A DNA stretch of 64,000 nt from Incurvaria masculella (GCA_946894095.1 OX335651.1:17692501-17756500); one strand, 5' to 3'; counted from the first letter of the stretch, positions 9,730-21,425 are shown. Notes: a model not told the origin generated them from the sequence alone. Numbers and translations: made by a program.

Positions 9730-10279
9730 TTAAGGTGGCCCATCCCGCTCATATCCCCATACAAAAGGGGAAAGAAGATCACGCCCATATTTCTTGTCAG
9801 AGATCCAAAATTTTGCTCAAAATAGCTTTATTTGATCGAACTAGATGTCTGATGACCATTGGCATTGTAAAATTGTGTTTGGTTTCTAAGTTATAAGGTC
9901 CGAAAGTTCGAATTTTTCGCGCGTTTTATACAATAACTTTGGAGGTAGATTACGCAATGATAAAGTAAGAACATCGTAAAAAGATTAGTCATCAGACATA
10001 GCTTATTTAATCAAGATTTATGTTCTATTTGGTTTTTGTTAGATTTTTGACTACAGCGGTCGTGGTTTACTTTTAGCTATAAGTCGTTTTGAAATTAAAA
10101 TTTTCGTAAATCTTACCAAATCATACACTATGCACATTGTCTTTTTTGTGGACATGTTGCAACTTCCTCATCACGGAGCCTGTCTTATTCTTTGAAACAG
10201 AGAAGGTCCCAGAGCGCAACAGCACGGTTTTGTACCGAAGCCGCGAATGAGCTAGGCCTGCCGGGTTGGGCCACCTTAA
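9730..10279 (+). mobile_element. TTAA MITE, copy 3
   Basis: TTAA at 9730-9733 with GGTGGCCCATCCCG, and CGGGTTGGGCCACC with TTAA at 10276-10279. At 550 bp it is a full-length copy and a good reference for the family. It encodes no protein. Confidence 0.92.
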
Positions 10280-10394
10280 GATGGTTTCGAAAATTTGTAC
10301 CGTACAATGACGCTATTTTCTCGTTCATTCTGTTCTTCAGGTATTACCTGAAGAACAGAAAGTTCCACAAAGCAACGTCAGGGACAAACTTGCG

Positions 10395-10620
10395 TCGCTT
10401 ATTCCTCCTTGTCCTATATTCGGAGTACCTACCCGCCATAGAAATCAGAGCAACCCCTTGTGGTTGACATTAGGCTTTCCAGAACGAACCGTTTCTTAAA
10501 CACATGTCTCTGCCGCACCGCCAGGATATGGAACTGTCTGCCAGCGGGTGCCTTTCCTCATACCTATAACCTGGGAGTTCCCAGCACACCGCCCATCTGG
10601 TTTTCACTAAAAAAACCTAG
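10395..10620 (+). pseudogene. C-terminal fragment of jockey-like non-LTR polymerase
   Basis: The frame reads 'PLVVDIRLSRTNRFLNTCLC' followed by 'RTARIWNCLPAGAFPHTYNL', a signature of the extreme C-terminus of jockey-type ORF2 proteins (RTNRF...RTA.xWN.LPA..FP..YNL), downstream of the RT domain. The frame is broken by a TAG just upstream of the conserved block (about 10438), and no RT domain is present, so this is a dead 5'-truncated fragment. It begins about 120 bases after the TTAA MITE. Confidence 0.6.
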
Positions 10621-11160
10621 GTGGATAGGCCAGAGGCCTCGGAGACACCGAGAGAGGATGAGAGATTTGCTGACCTGATGCCTCCGGACTCGCACCTTCC
10701 ACAGGGATTTTCTCACCTTCTTCTGGCCAGGAATGTTGCTAGAGGCAGCTACCAAGCACTCGCACGCGGAAACCTTTTCCCCACTCGCGTACAACTCCTC
10801 GAGCGTTGAGAGCAATGCGATGACGTATCACATTTACAGTGGAACGATGATTTTTACTGCGGAGCGACCATTCGCGGCGCGGTTCTTTTGGCGGTAGAAG
10901 TCCGACTCGCGAGCACGATTTTAATTTATAATCGCGCGCGTCTTGTGGTCTGCAGTAGTTCCGTCTCTCTCTCTCAGGTGGGAAAAAGATGAGAAGAAAC
11001 GAAAGGAAAGTGTTATATTGATCAGTGTTTTTATTTAAACTATTGTTGGCAGGAAAAACAGTTAACGGCGTGTCCACTAGGTAACTTAATTATCTCATTA
11101 AGTACCCACGTGACAAGTCTCGGAGCAAGCCCAGGATTGTAGATTTACCGATATTTTGTA
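10621..11160. other. Unassigned DNA, part CpG-rich
   Basis: 10790-10970 is relatively rich in CpG and has a (TC)n run, which would suit a promoter, but no coding exon with splice signals was found beside it. Confidence 0.3.
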
Positions 11161-11164
11161 GCCG

Positions 11165-11315
11165 GTATGAGTGGTTCGAGTTCTCACATTTACGTAAAAA
11201 CGTCAAACCCAAACGAGTTTTACTTCTTCAAACTGTCAAAAACAAACTCGGACCGATTTGTAGGGAAACGCGGAGTTGGCGTAAACGGCAACATCAAATT
11301 ATTTCGGCGAAGATC
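11165..11315 (+). mobile_element. Long-TIR MITE, partial copy c
   Basis: 'gagtggttcgagttctcac', 'acgtaaaaacgtcaaac', 'ttttacttcttcaaactgtc' and 'gtaaacggcaacatc' follow the order of the family, with the TIR and right half deleted. Confidence 0.6.
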
Positions 11316-12360
11316 CTGGAATCTGGTCTTAGTTTATTTGGGCATTAATATGGATTAGAAAACAATACATATTTCTTACCGAAAATTCTATTTAGCTTCA
11401 AAGTATGTAATAAATAGCCAAATTACAACCCAAAACCCTTTGATAACTCTACATGCATGGTTAGCAGCAAATATACTATATCAGCACCAAAGCGCAAAAT
11501 TTTGGAACAAGTAGGTACTGGAACAAGTAGGTAGGTGGAAGTTTGCCACGTCCAGAATAGGCCAAAAACATGTTTGCAATTTCTTATTTCATAGTGTTCG
11601 AAATTATAATAAACCTAGTACTCTAACTCTAGTACATTTGTACAATTTCAGTATCAAATTATTAATTAAGTATGTTCTGATATTACGTGCGGCAACATTG
11701 TGAGCTTAAAATCCTGTAAAAGCTTACAACATTACCCAAGCTTATGTTTTTCCGGTTCACCTCACGTTAAATCAACGTCTCATATAAATGAAGCAGCTGC
11801 GCCGTACCGCCGCGGGGAATCCACCGAGAATTTTATCCTACCCACACACGGCGGCCGCCCCGACCACAGAACAGAGAATACTTCTCGCAGAATACTGCGT
11901 TTTTTGCTTCGTTCGTTTATTCGTACAATTTTCCTCCAATAGGTGTTCACACGAGATGGATCACACCATTTCCAAAGAGAAATTCATTCCCAGCTCCAAT
12001 CCGGAATGACCGCCGGATTGAACGTTTGATGGTCCTTCGAGAACCCGACAATATAACCCGGAGACTTTCGGAATGGTAATAATCTCACTCCGGAACGGTA
12101 AAAATCTCGAATCGCTGAAATGTCTACTTCCAAATGGGCTCAAAAGGAATCATCACTCGCACACAAACTCATGGAATTGTTAATTAAAAAAATAATAATT
12201 TTGATATGTTTTTCATATGTATATAGCCATTAAAAACATCATTAAAATGCCACCATGTAGAGCAACAACAAGACTACAATGGTTTTAGAGTTTTGGATAA
12301 AATTCCTGTCTTAGATTCTGACCCGCACTTAGAAATCGTTATAGTTAAATTCATGCGCAG
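11316..12360. other. Unassigned DNA
   Basis: Contains a short GC-rich patch at 11805-11865 with overlapping open frames that show no recognisable motif. No repeat match inside the window. Confidence 0.3.
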
Positions 12361-12362
12361 TG

Positions 12363-12665
12363 CCCTCGTTTTTAGGGTTCCGTACCCAAAGAGTGAAAAC
12401 GGAACCCGATTACTAAGCTTCCGCTGTCCGTCCGTCCGTCCGTCTGTCACAGGGCTGTATCTCAAGAACCGTAATAGGTAGGCAGATGTAATTTTCACTG
12501 AGTGTGTATTTATTTTGCCGCTATAACAACAAATAGATAAAATAAAAAAATAAAAAAAATTAAAGGGGGGGTCCATACAAAAAACGTGTTTTTTCTGTGT
12601 TAAATCTTGTACGATGGTACGGAACCATTCGTGTGCGAGTCCGACTCGTATTTGACCGGTTTTTA
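12363..12665 (+). repeat. Interspersed repeat ('gggttccgtaccc' family), copy 1
   Basis: Starts 'tttttagggttccgtaccc', contains (CCGT)n, 'acagggctgtatctca', 'tattttgccgctataac' and 'ggtacggaacc', and ends 'cgagtccgactcg', 'ccggtttt'. The motif gggttccgtacc near the start is inverted near the end. The family is extremely common in lepidopteran introns in my recollection; its class is not certain. Confidence 0.8.
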
Positions 12666-13516
12666 TCAATATTTAATTGTATCAACACACGTAGTTCTTA
12701 AAATATTTTATACAAATTGTACTGAGATGTCATCATCATAATACACATATATGAGCTAGGGCTGCTCTGCTTCAACACAACAGTAAGCCTTCTGCACTTT
12801 CCTGATTTTTCACATTCCTGTTAATTTTGGACATTTTTGTATAACACAAAATTACAATATTTATTAATTTTTTTATATTGAGGATGTGTCCGTTTTTCAC
12901 TTAGCAATGATCGAGCCTACTTCTTCGAATCCTTCGAAACATCTTCACCACAACCGACTCGATGTTATGAGGACGGATTATGATTTACGATGATGGTTGG
13001 CTTCCGACCGCATGACGTGACTGTGCTCCTGTGCAGTTGACCTTGTTTGTGGTCGCCAAGCGACGTATCTAGTCACACATGACAATCTAGTGAGGTTATT
13101 AGTTGTAGCTGACATCTTCTACAGCTGACTTTTTTGCACGAAGGACCAATAAAAAAAGATATTCCTTCCGATGTTGCTTTATTCTAATTTTCTCTCGTTC
13201 TTTCCTTCGAAGGAAGTGAAAAGTTAAATAGCAAAACAGTTGAAAGAGCAGCCTTGCGCCATCTTTACTTCTCCACCCCTCCTTGGAAAGTGGAAGGAAG
13301 ATGGAAAAGCTCAAGTGTACAAATTTGTAGGTCGTTTAATTTAATATTCACCTGTAATAGTTTAATTCTAATTCCTTTCTATATTCTGAAGTAATTAGCT
13401 GAAAACCTGTCTTTTTATAATTTCCCTCTATGGGAGGCCTTATTCCTCTTCGATCAAAGAGGAATCCAGGACATTTATTAAACTATTATCAAATAAATGA
13501 AACTGTAAATCTAATA
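12666..13516. other. Unassigned DNA
   Basis: No gene supported; a short (TTC/GAA)-rich patch near 13190-13215. Confidence 0.3.
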
Positions 13517-14432
13517 TCTAATAAATATTATAAAGGGGAAAGTTTGTAATAATGGATGGATGGATGGATGGATGTTTGTTACTCTTTCACGTAAAAACTA
13601 CTGAATGGATTTTAATGAAACTTTACAATAATATAGCTTATACATTTGACTACCCGGGATTTAGGATAGGCTAAATAGAATTCAGTTCCGCTTACGCTAA
13701 GATGTGGCTGTCATACAAACTGCAATGCTATGCACGGCTCGGCGGGAGGGCGGCAGCTGGGGGGGGGGGCTCGCTTACTTTTACTAATTGTACCGAAGTA
13801 CGGCTTGGTATTTCCCGCAACTTTAGGACTACTTGGCAAAATCCTTGAGAACCAATTACTCGATTTAGATGCGGATTGTATCTACGTCTAGCCTGATTCT
13901 AATCAAAACTTATAGGCTACATAATTATACTACATAAACACTACATAAACGCTTCATTACCTGAAGGGTGAGTAACGAGTATTAAATTCTTATAACTTCC
14001 GAACCACTTACCCGGTTTATGTGCGTATTTTATCAATGTATAGGATCTCTGGGAGCAGTCAGGTTCGAGATGGGTTACTGTTTTCGATGTTGAGGCTAGC
14101 TGTGGGTTGGAGTCCACGCTAAACTTACCTACGTTACACATTACTTACTTACTAGGTAAACAATGTTGCAGTGCAAGTGCAGAAAGGTTCTGGCGGTAAA
14201 TGCTTTTTTTTTAAATAGCCACCAAATGTCAACGAAGCTCTAAATGGGAATTATTGGATGTTTCTCATTAAATCATGCTATTTCATCTCGAACGATCTTG
14301 ATTAAATTTGGTAGATGGATACATTGTCCTGGACCAGTTTGACCCTATTTTGGATCAGCCATGTGGGCTACTTTTTATCCATAAAATAATTTAGTCGACA
14401 CTAACCCGAGCGGAGCCGGGTACCGCAGCTAG
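13517..14432 (+). mobile_element. Non-autonomous Helitron-like element
   Basis: The 3' end shows a hairpin (ACCCG 14404-14408, CGGGT 14417-14421) followed eight bases later by CTAG (14429-14432) and a T, the expected Helitron terminus inserted between A and T. The 5' end is placed at TCTAATAAAT (13517) preceded by A, and is less certain. The interior has (TGGA)n at 13554-13574 and 'gttactctttcacg', typical of widespread lepidopteran elements. A SINE fragment lies at 14082-14155. No Rep/helicase is encoded. Confidence 0.65.
14082..14155 (+). repeat. SINE fragment inside the Helitron-like element
   Basis: 'gttgaggctagctgtgg', 'ggagtccacg' and 'ttacttacttactaggt' match the start of the SINE body at 8878-8943. 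Only this piece is preserved. Confidence 0.5.
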
Positions 14433-14574
14433 TGTAAATATAAATGCAGAGTTCATTTGAATAAATTTTCATTTTGTAAAAAAATACTAAATTCTAATTT
14501 GCAAATCTAAAAGGGACACTGAGAGTAAGCAAAGAGGCGACCTCAAAAAACTAATTAAGAACTGATGCACAACC

Positions 14575-14765
14575 TGACTTGTAGTAATCAATCAATCACT
14601 GTTAACTAGTTTGAAAGTATCAATGGAAAAAAATACAATGACCAACCTGGCGAAGTTTCTTGCCGGCTCTTCTTCGCCAGAAGTAATCGAACTGACAGAA
14701 AAAAATACTAATCCGAGTGTGTAATATAAATCTAATGAAGGAAATAAAGAAACTGTAACTTAAAC
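14575..14765 (+). repeat. Retrotransposon 3' end, family C
   Basis: 'gtagtaatcaatcaatcact', 'ctggcgaagtttcttgcc', 'cgccagaagtaatcgaac' and 'ccgagtgtgtaatata' end in 'aaataaagaaactgtaact'. The same terminus closes the insertion at 20784-22284. Confidence 0.68.
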
Positions 14766-16157
14766 ACCACACTGGCTTGAAACAGGGACCATGTTAGTCG
14801 CTGATAAAATGAACTGGATGAATTGGCCACAAAATAATATAATAACTCATATTTAACAACCTTAAACTAATAATTACTAATCAAATTTATCGGCCTTTTG
14901 ACAATGAATATAACAAAAAACTAGTTACCTTAATATTTCTCCAACGACCCGTTGCTCCGCTACACGGTGGAAAAAAAATATAAAACATATCTACAACCGT
15001 GGCCACAGTTTACTGACTGATGAAGAGAAATAGAATCAACGATAAATAATTCCGAATGGTATGATTCTCTTTTAATAATAAATCCAATTTAACTAACCCG
15101 AGAATTCTGAGGTTTACAGAAAATGTAATTGGTAAGTAATTAAAAGAAAACAAGGCACCGTTTACTCATCTGCGCGCCAATTTATATATCTCTTTGTACG
15201 GTCAACAAACCGAAACAGCACGCAAAGCTGGGCTTCCAACGATGGGATAAAGTATGAAGTATTTATGATTTCATTAAAACTTCTCCTTCGTGGAATACAC
15301 TGACAACTTGGTTGAATAAATGAAACCTTGGTGAAATAAAAAAAGATCTTTTTTTTAAATGCGGCATTTCTTTCTTTACTCTTCCAACTATTATTATTAG
15401 TCACGCTTACTTCTGATATCTGGTTTTACCTTTTTATCTTTAGAAACGAACATTTAAACTCTCTTAGTCTTTCAGAGAGCAACTGTCAAACTTAGTACGA
15501 GATTAGCACGCGACTAACCATGCAAAAACCGGTTTAGTCCAGCGGATTAAAGTAAGTCCTCTGAATACAATTTTCTATGTCTTTGGCACCGGAAAGCTTC
15601 TCATTAATTAGGGATATTCAATGACATCTACATAGAATCATTGTAATAAGATTTAGAAAATGATCAGAAACGATGTTGAACTGAACATTCGCATGAAGCA
15701 GGGTTAGCAGCTGCGACCTTTGAATTGCTGACCACTGCTTTGGCCGCTGAACTATCCAGAAAACGAATGTCTCGATAATTTCCTAATCGACACAATGCTT
15801 CCTATCTACTGTTAGATGGCGCTGATTTCGCATATTGATCCTAAGGCGTTTTGACTGCAATGATTGATATATGAACCTATGTAATTGCTGTTGTTACCAA
15901 AGTCATGTTTAGTTTCACATACTTTTGTGGATTTTACCAGGACTTCTTTACCAGGATTTGATTTGATAGTTAGTAAATATTTAAATACAATTGTTCAATA
16001 TAGATGTCGTTACAAAATCTCAAATTATAACGGTAAAATTCGCAGATCAAAATGGAAGGATATATGCCATCTAGCGCGCCTACTAAGAGACCCGCTGTCT
16101 CCAAATTTTCTAAATCTACTTACCCAACATAAACACACTTGCCACACGCAAACATAG
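14766..16157. other. Unassigned DNA
   Basis: About 1.4 kb without a supported gene or recognised repeat. Short frames on both strands lack motifs. Confidence 0.3.
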
Positions 16158-16258
16158 TTGCAGACGTATTGGAGGGTTTGTGTGGGTGGAACTGACTTGG
16201 CGAACGCATTATAAGCACATTTTACCCATACGGTGGAGTCGATAATGACCCCGTGCCA
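16158..16258 (+). repeat. Uncharacterised dispersed repeat, copy 1
   Basis: 'gcagacgtattggag', 'gtggaactgacttgg', 'cgaacgcatt' and 'cccatacggtgg' correspond in order to 18786-18930 ('gtagacgtatttta', 'gtgggaactgacttga', 'cgaacgcatt', 'tccatacggcgg'). The boundaries are unclear. Confidence 0.45.
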
Positions 16259-16265
16259 CTTCTCC

Positions 16266-16556
16266 TTTTTTAGGGTTCCGTACCCAAAGGGTGAAAACGG
16301 AACCCTATTACTAAGCCTCCGCTGTCCGTCCGACCGTCCGTCTGTCACAGGGCTGTATCTCATGAACCGTAATACGTAGGCAGCTGAAATTGTCACAGAG
16401 TGTGTATATATTTTGCCGCTATAACAACAATTAGGTAAAATAAAAAAATTATAAAAATTAAAGGGGGCCCCCATACAAAAAACGTGATTTTTTGGTGTTG
16501 ATGGTACGGAACCCTTCGTGTGCGAGTCCGACTCGCACTTGGCCGGTTTTTTTTCT
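16266..16556 (+). repeat. Interspersed repeat ('gggttccgtaccc' family), copy 2
   Basis: Near-complete copy: 'tttttagggttccgtaccc' at the left and 'cgactcgcacttggccgg' plus a T run at the right, with the interior as in copy 1. Confidence 0.82.
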
Positions 16557-16694
16557 CTTCTGTGGTAATGTCGTATCTATTAAATAGATACAAAGCATAT
16601 TAACAATATTCTCATTCAACGTTATCAAGTCTTCAAGCCCTTGGACTTTGGCAAGGTTATAACATTTACATAAGCATCTTTAAGGATCATATCT

Positions 16695-17070
16695 GATTAG
16701 GAAGCCTAGTACCGCGTGGACTTGCCAAGCGTTCCAGAGGTCTGGGTACAAATACTCGCCCCGTTCATGCATCAATTAATTTCTCTTTCTGAGTTGGATA
16801 AGTGCATTTTGTCATGAATGCGACCTGCTCCATCTGTAGGTCCCCTTCCTCTACTAGGTGGTAGGATTTAAGCTCGCCCGCTTTGGTACCATCGCATTGG
16901 ATGAAAAGATGGTCGAAGAGGCAACAAAAAATTGTCCGCGTTTTCCATCCAGTTCAATGTAACCGTGTTCATAAAGGGACTTAATTCCTTAGGGAATATG
17001 GTGCATTGGGCTAATATCATAACGGTAGTTGCGTGGTGTTTGTCATCCCTGTCAAGTTGCATAAAAGAAG
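16695..17070 (+). repeat. Full-length SINE with tRNA-like head
   Basis: Head 'gaagcctagtaccgcgtgg' and 'gaggtctgggtacaaata' is a decayed relative of the tRNA-like head at 1850-1955 (A box and B box each with changes). The body follows ('taggtccccttcctctac', 'ggtaccatcgcattgg', 'agccgtg'-like, 'ccttagggaatatgg') and ends 'aagttgcataaaa'. It belongs to the tRNA-headed body subtype. Confidence 0.78.
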
Positions 17071-17496
17071 CCACAACTCAGTGTCCAGATTCAAATAGCT
17101 GAGCTTTCGTGTTTTCTGAGTAACTTTTGATAATTTTAAATGAAGGAAAACATCGTTAACCTAATACCTGTCGCCGTAGAGATTTCGCCGCGGTAAGGGA
17201 AGCTTCAAATTGGCTCTCCATAATTTACGTATCGAACCTGGAGTAATATTTCAATATAATAGAATCTTTAATGTAGATCATTTATGTAATTTGCGAGAAA
17301 AGCTGAGATGTTGTTTCCCAGTTAAACTGGAAAATATACTCTTTGAATAAGCGGTTAAAACTTAACAGAATTAATTTGACAAATATTAATTATACCCTAG
17401 TATTAATCTAGCATTAACTTCAGTATTTCGGGTAAGCACGAATTAGTGCAGATTGAATTACCATTTTAAAGGTGACTTTAATTTTATGTTACAGGA
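17071..17496. other. Unassigned AT-rich DNA
   Basis: No gene or repeat recognised. Confidence 0.3.
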
Positions 17497-17705
17497 CATA
17501 GCTGACTAATCACACCCACCGTCATGATATTAGCCCACACGCCGCATTCCAGTAGGAATTAGGTGCCATGCCAGAGCCTTCCCCTTATGACCATACATTG
17601 ACTCGGACAATATTTTATAACCGTTTCGGCCGTTTGTTCATTAAAAGTTACTTAGCAGGGGATGAAGACACCTACAATTTTACATGCATTTCAAAACATG
17701 GAATG
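17497..17705 (-). repeat. SINE fragment, tRNA-type body
   Basis: 'gtcatgatattagcccaca', 'taggaattaggtgccatgcc' and 'cgtttcggccgtttgttc' follow the minus-strand order of the SINE body. It is diverged and shortened. Confidence 0.6.
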
Positions 17706-18440
17706 GCTAGTTTCAAGATGCTAAGAAATGCAACAAACAGTACATAGTAGTTAGTAAGCGTGTGCTACAATAGATGGCGCTGTCACTTGAAAGTCAAAGC
17801 ATGTTTATGAAGGCTATATCACACTATCGAAAATTTCAAGCGAAATAACACACGCACAACATCATGCTGTGTGTCTCAATAACTGACCCATCTTTCCAAA
17901 TTTCCGCATTGTCATTTACTGATTTAATAATAAAATATTTTACATTTTCACGTTATGATTTACTAATATTATCATATGTAACCTACCTACCTTACCTGAG
18001 GTATGCTTGTTGGGCCTTCAAAAACGTAAGGCTCTAAACGTTTTCCTTCTAAACGTCCTCGCCGTGCGTGTTCCGTCCTCCAAGGCGTAGCGGATTTCAA
18101 AATATCACCTCATTTCACGTCCAATTTGTTTCAGCCCCTTCCCGTCCCGCGCCCCGCAACCCCCCCCCCCTGGTCCCCGCGTGCCCCCACTTGAAACTTG
18201 ATGAAGATTTAAACATTGTTAATGCAATAACTCAGCACAGGGCCGCGGCGTTTGGGGAGTTTGATTGTACTGTTTTCGCATTATGCTCACATTTTAAAAG
18301 CCATTTTCGTAAATGTTTTCGAATGTCTATAAATTCTTTGTGATGCTCGTTTTTAATCGAGCACTGGTAGCATGCGCTCGTCGTGAAATAGCGCTATGAA
18401 CAAATAAGAAGATATGACATCTATCGGGCCTACAATGAGA
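17706..18440. other. Unassigned DNA with a C-rich tract
   Basis: 18133-18190 is C-rich (a run of about 13 C). No coding region is supported; the overlapping frame at 18068-18343 is proline-biased by composition. Confidence 0.35.
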
Positions 18441-18443
18441 TCC

Positions 18444-18699
18444 GAGTGGTCAGTCTGAGTTCTCACCTAAATTGGCGTTTACGGCAAACCGATCGACTGG
18501 TGTTTTCCGTAAAAACGTCAAACTCCATACAAGTTTTTACTAGATATTCTGTGGTTTTTCTTCTTCAAACTCGGACTCGCTAATGTTAGTTCGCTTAACG
18601 CCCACTGCGCGCGCTCTTCAATTTCTCCATACATTTGAAAACGCCAGTCGATCGCTTTGCCGTAACGCCAATTTAAGTGACAACTGGGACTTCGGGTAC
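18444..18699 (+). mobile_element. Long-TIR MITE, copy d, internally deleted
   Basis: Both termini are intact ('gagtggtcagtctgagttct' left; 'gtgacaactgggacttcggg' right), but about 100 interior bases between 'cttcttc' and 'aaactcggactcgc' are missing relative to copy a. Confidence 0.85.
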
Positions 18700-18785
18700 A
18701 GATGCATTATTATTGTATGATCAGATGACGCAATGTTCCAAAACCACCAACCCAAGTTAAATTTAATGTCATACACAAGTAGTCG

Positions 18786-18930
18786 TAGACGTATTTTAGT
18801 TGGTGGGAACTGACTTGACGAACGCATTTCGGGAACATATTGGCGTGGGCTGCGATGGTGCCTAATTGGCTTCCTATGGGATTATGTTATGGAAAGTCGT
18901 CCATACGGCGGCGGCGACAATCCCGAATTA
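18786..18930 (+). repeat. Uncharacterised dispersed repeat, copy 2
   Basis: Partner of 16158-16258. It extends further right and runs into the SINE copy at 18931. Confidence 0.42.
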
Positions 18931-19735
18931 ATATCCCCACATTCTCTTTCTGAGTTGAATAAGGTCATTTCGCCAAGAAATCAAGCTGTCCCACGGTTCG
19001 ACTGACAAAACTGTAGGTCGACACGGCAATAAAAACTGGTCCGTGTTCTCCATCCAGTTCAATGTAGCCGTGCTCCTTAAGGTGGCCCAACCCGGGAGGC
19101 CTAACTCATTCGCGGGCACGGTACAAAACCGTGCTGTTGCGCTCTGGGACCTTCTCTGTATCAAAGAATAAGACAGGCTCCGTGATGAGGAAGATGCAAC
19201 ATGTCCACAAAAAAGACAATGTGCATAGCGTATGATTTGGTAAGATTTACGAAAATTTTAATTTCAAAACGACTTATAGCTAAAAGTAAACCACGACCGC
19301 TGTAGTCAAAAATCTAACAAAAATCAAATGGATTATAAATCTTGATTAAATAAGCTATGTCTGATGACTAAATTTTTTAAGATGTTCTTACTTTATCATT
19401 GCGTAATCCACCTCCAAAGTTATTGTATAAAACGCGCGAAAAATTCGAACTTTCGGACCTTATAACTTAGAAACCTAACACAATTTTACAATGCCAATGG
19501 TCATCAGACATCTAGTTCGATCAAATAAAGCTATTTTGAGCAAAATTTTGGATCTCTGACAAGAAATATGGGCGTGATCTTCTTTCCCCTTTTGTATGGG
19601 GAGCGGGATGAGCCACCTTAAGGGAAGGTGCTGGCATGGAAATTCATTTCATAGAAAGTGCGGTGTGTTAGGCTAATATCGTGACGGTGGGTCTGATATT
19701 AAACATTCATGTGCATAAAAAGGTACGATAAAGCT
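18931..19735 (+). repeat. SINE interrupted by a TTAA MITE
   Basis: Left part 18931-19076 ('cattctctttctgagttg', 'gtgttctccatccagttc', 'aatgtagccgtgctcc') and right part 19622-19735 ('gggaaggtgctggcatgg', 'aggctaatatcgtgacgg') rejoin as one SINE if the MITE and one TTAA are removed. Intact relatives read 'gtgctcataaagggaagg' at this point. Confidence 0.82.
19077..19621 (-). mobile_element. TTAA MITE, copy 4, inside a SINE
   Basis: TTAA at 19077-19080 and 19618-19621. The inner sequence is the family in reverse orientation ('gggaggcctaactcattcgc' near the left, 'ggagcgggatgagccacc' at the right). The interrupted SINE gives an independent view of the empty site and supports a TTAA duplication. 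Confidence 0.93.
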
Positions 19736-20055
19736 GTTTCGATGATGTCACATCAACTTCTGCCAATCACACAACCGCAGAATATAATATAGGATTACAT
19801 CCAGTAGCCCAACTCCATACAAAGTTCCGATTTCGTGCACCTGTACAGGCACATTTCACTTGTATGGGCTCTAAGCTAGTTTCGCGGTGCTAAACTGTCG
19901 CGAATGGTCCTTCGAAATAATATTTTTCAAAGTAACAGAACTAGCAGTGCTCCGCCCAGTAAGTGTCGACCCCGACACTCGATGCAGGGAGGTATTTATC
20001 TCAAAAATGGCCTGAGTTGGGCTACCGCTGTGGCCCCGGTCGCACAGCTATATAT
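19736..20055. other. Unassigned DNA
   Basis: No supported feature. Confidence 0.3.
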
Positions 20056-20185
20056 AGGTTGTGACACCACATTCCCGAAGGAAGTGGGTGTCATGCCAGG
20101 ACCTTTCCATTCCAGTCGCTTGACTACCCACAAACTGGACCGAAAGCAGTTACAATTTTCACTTCGCCCCATCGGTCATCTTTAA
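20056..20185 (-). repeat. SINE fragment
   Basis: 'caccacattcccgaagga', 'gtgtcatgccaggac', 'caaactggaccgaaa' and 'cacttcgccccatcg' match the minus-strand SINE body, diverged. Confidence 0.55.
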
Positions 20186-20663
20186 TTAAATGCAATTGGT
20201 ATGCCCCTGGGCTACGGGCAGCTTTACTAATAATTGGATTCTCCCGCTCATTAGCCTAATCAACGGTTAGCATTAAATCAGCGTTCACTTCACCAGCTCA
20301 AGTGACACATTCGCACAGCTGCTCAATTAGCTAGACCGCTTTCCATATGTTCTGTGCTCAAAGCAAAAGCGGCACTATCAAATTACCGGTTATTACCGTC
20401 TAGTAGATACCATAACCCCTCTTTGTATGCAGCAACGAGATGGTATATTTCCTTTCAAATCGTTCCAGGTGTTCGGATAAACGAAGTTACATCAGCATGC
20501 CACAAATATGGTATCATCATGGTAAAAAAAGGCATGGCCTGGGCGGTAACCGGCGTAAGATGTGAGAAAATATGCGAGGGAATTCGATCAATTCTGAACC
20601 AATCAAAGGCGTTTATGTCATACCTTTTCGCTCGTATTGGGTAGAATATTTGGCATTCACTTC
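20186..20663. other. Unassigned DNA
   Basis: A 96-codon plus frame at 20354-20644 has no recognised motif and no clean splice signals; it is not called as a gene. Confidence 0.3.
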
Positions 20664-20783
20664 TGTACCCCTAGTCCGAGCTGTTACCTAAATTAGCGTT
20701 AACGGCAAACCGATGGACTGGCGTTTTCAAATGTATGGAAAAATTTAAGAGCGCGCGCAGAGGGCGTTAAGCGAACTAACATT

Positions 20784-21425
20784 AAAAAAATCAAGGAACT
20801 CTGTGGCACGCAAGCTGCAAAAACTGTCTACTTTGCTTACTTCGATAGTCTCATGTTGTATGGACTAATGTTTTGGGGAAATGCAGCAGAAGCAAATAGA
20901 ATATTTGTCTTGCAAAAAAGAGCCTTGCGTTGTATTATTAGCATGAAAGCTATAGATTCTTGTAGGAATGTATTCAGCGAAATAGGAATTATGACCCTAC
21001 CTAGCGCATATGTGTATCAAAATATCTGCCATGCTAGGAAATATAAGCACCATAATACCTTAAATGCTGATGTACATGACTACGATACTAGACATAAAAC
21101 TGATTTACAAAATGTTAAGCATAGGTCATCAAAATTTTCAAAAAGTTTTATATGCAATAGTATTAGGTTATACAACAAAATTCCAGAGGAGATCAGGAAA
21201 TTAGGAGATAAATGTTTTAAGAGCAAATTGAAATCAGTATTAATAAAAAAAAGCTACTACAGGCTCCACCACCATGTACCTTTCGAAATAGAGGCTTCTC
21301 GCACACATTTAGGTTTAAATGCTCCCATTACACGCGCTTGTAAAACATGTAATGATTGGAAGGATGAACTGGACATATTTTCATGCTCAGTAAACACGAT
21401 TAAAAAATTAAAATTTAACCCATAA
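20784..21425 (+). pseudogene. Non-LTR ORF2 C-terminal region, RT missing
   Basis: An uninterrupted frame of about 213 codons carries the region downstream of the RT thumb: 'AYFDSLMLYGLMFWGNA', 'IFVLQKRALRCIISMKAIDS', 'LPSAYVYQNICHARK', 'HDYDTRHK', 'SFICNSIRLYNKIPEEIRKL' and 'FKSKLKSVLIKKSYY'. This pattern (YG..xWG, Q+RA+R, YxTR.K, RxYN.LP) marks the tail of CR1/jockey-type ORF2. The RT catalytic region and the endonuclease are absent because of 5' truncation, so it is not functional even though the remaining frame is open. A diverged relative lies at 23910-24326. Confidence 0.78.

Noticed and set aside
10192..10467. 91-codon plus frame spanning a MITE end and downstream DNA
   Set aside because: It starts inside the noncoding TTAA MITE and merges into the broken jockey-like fragment.
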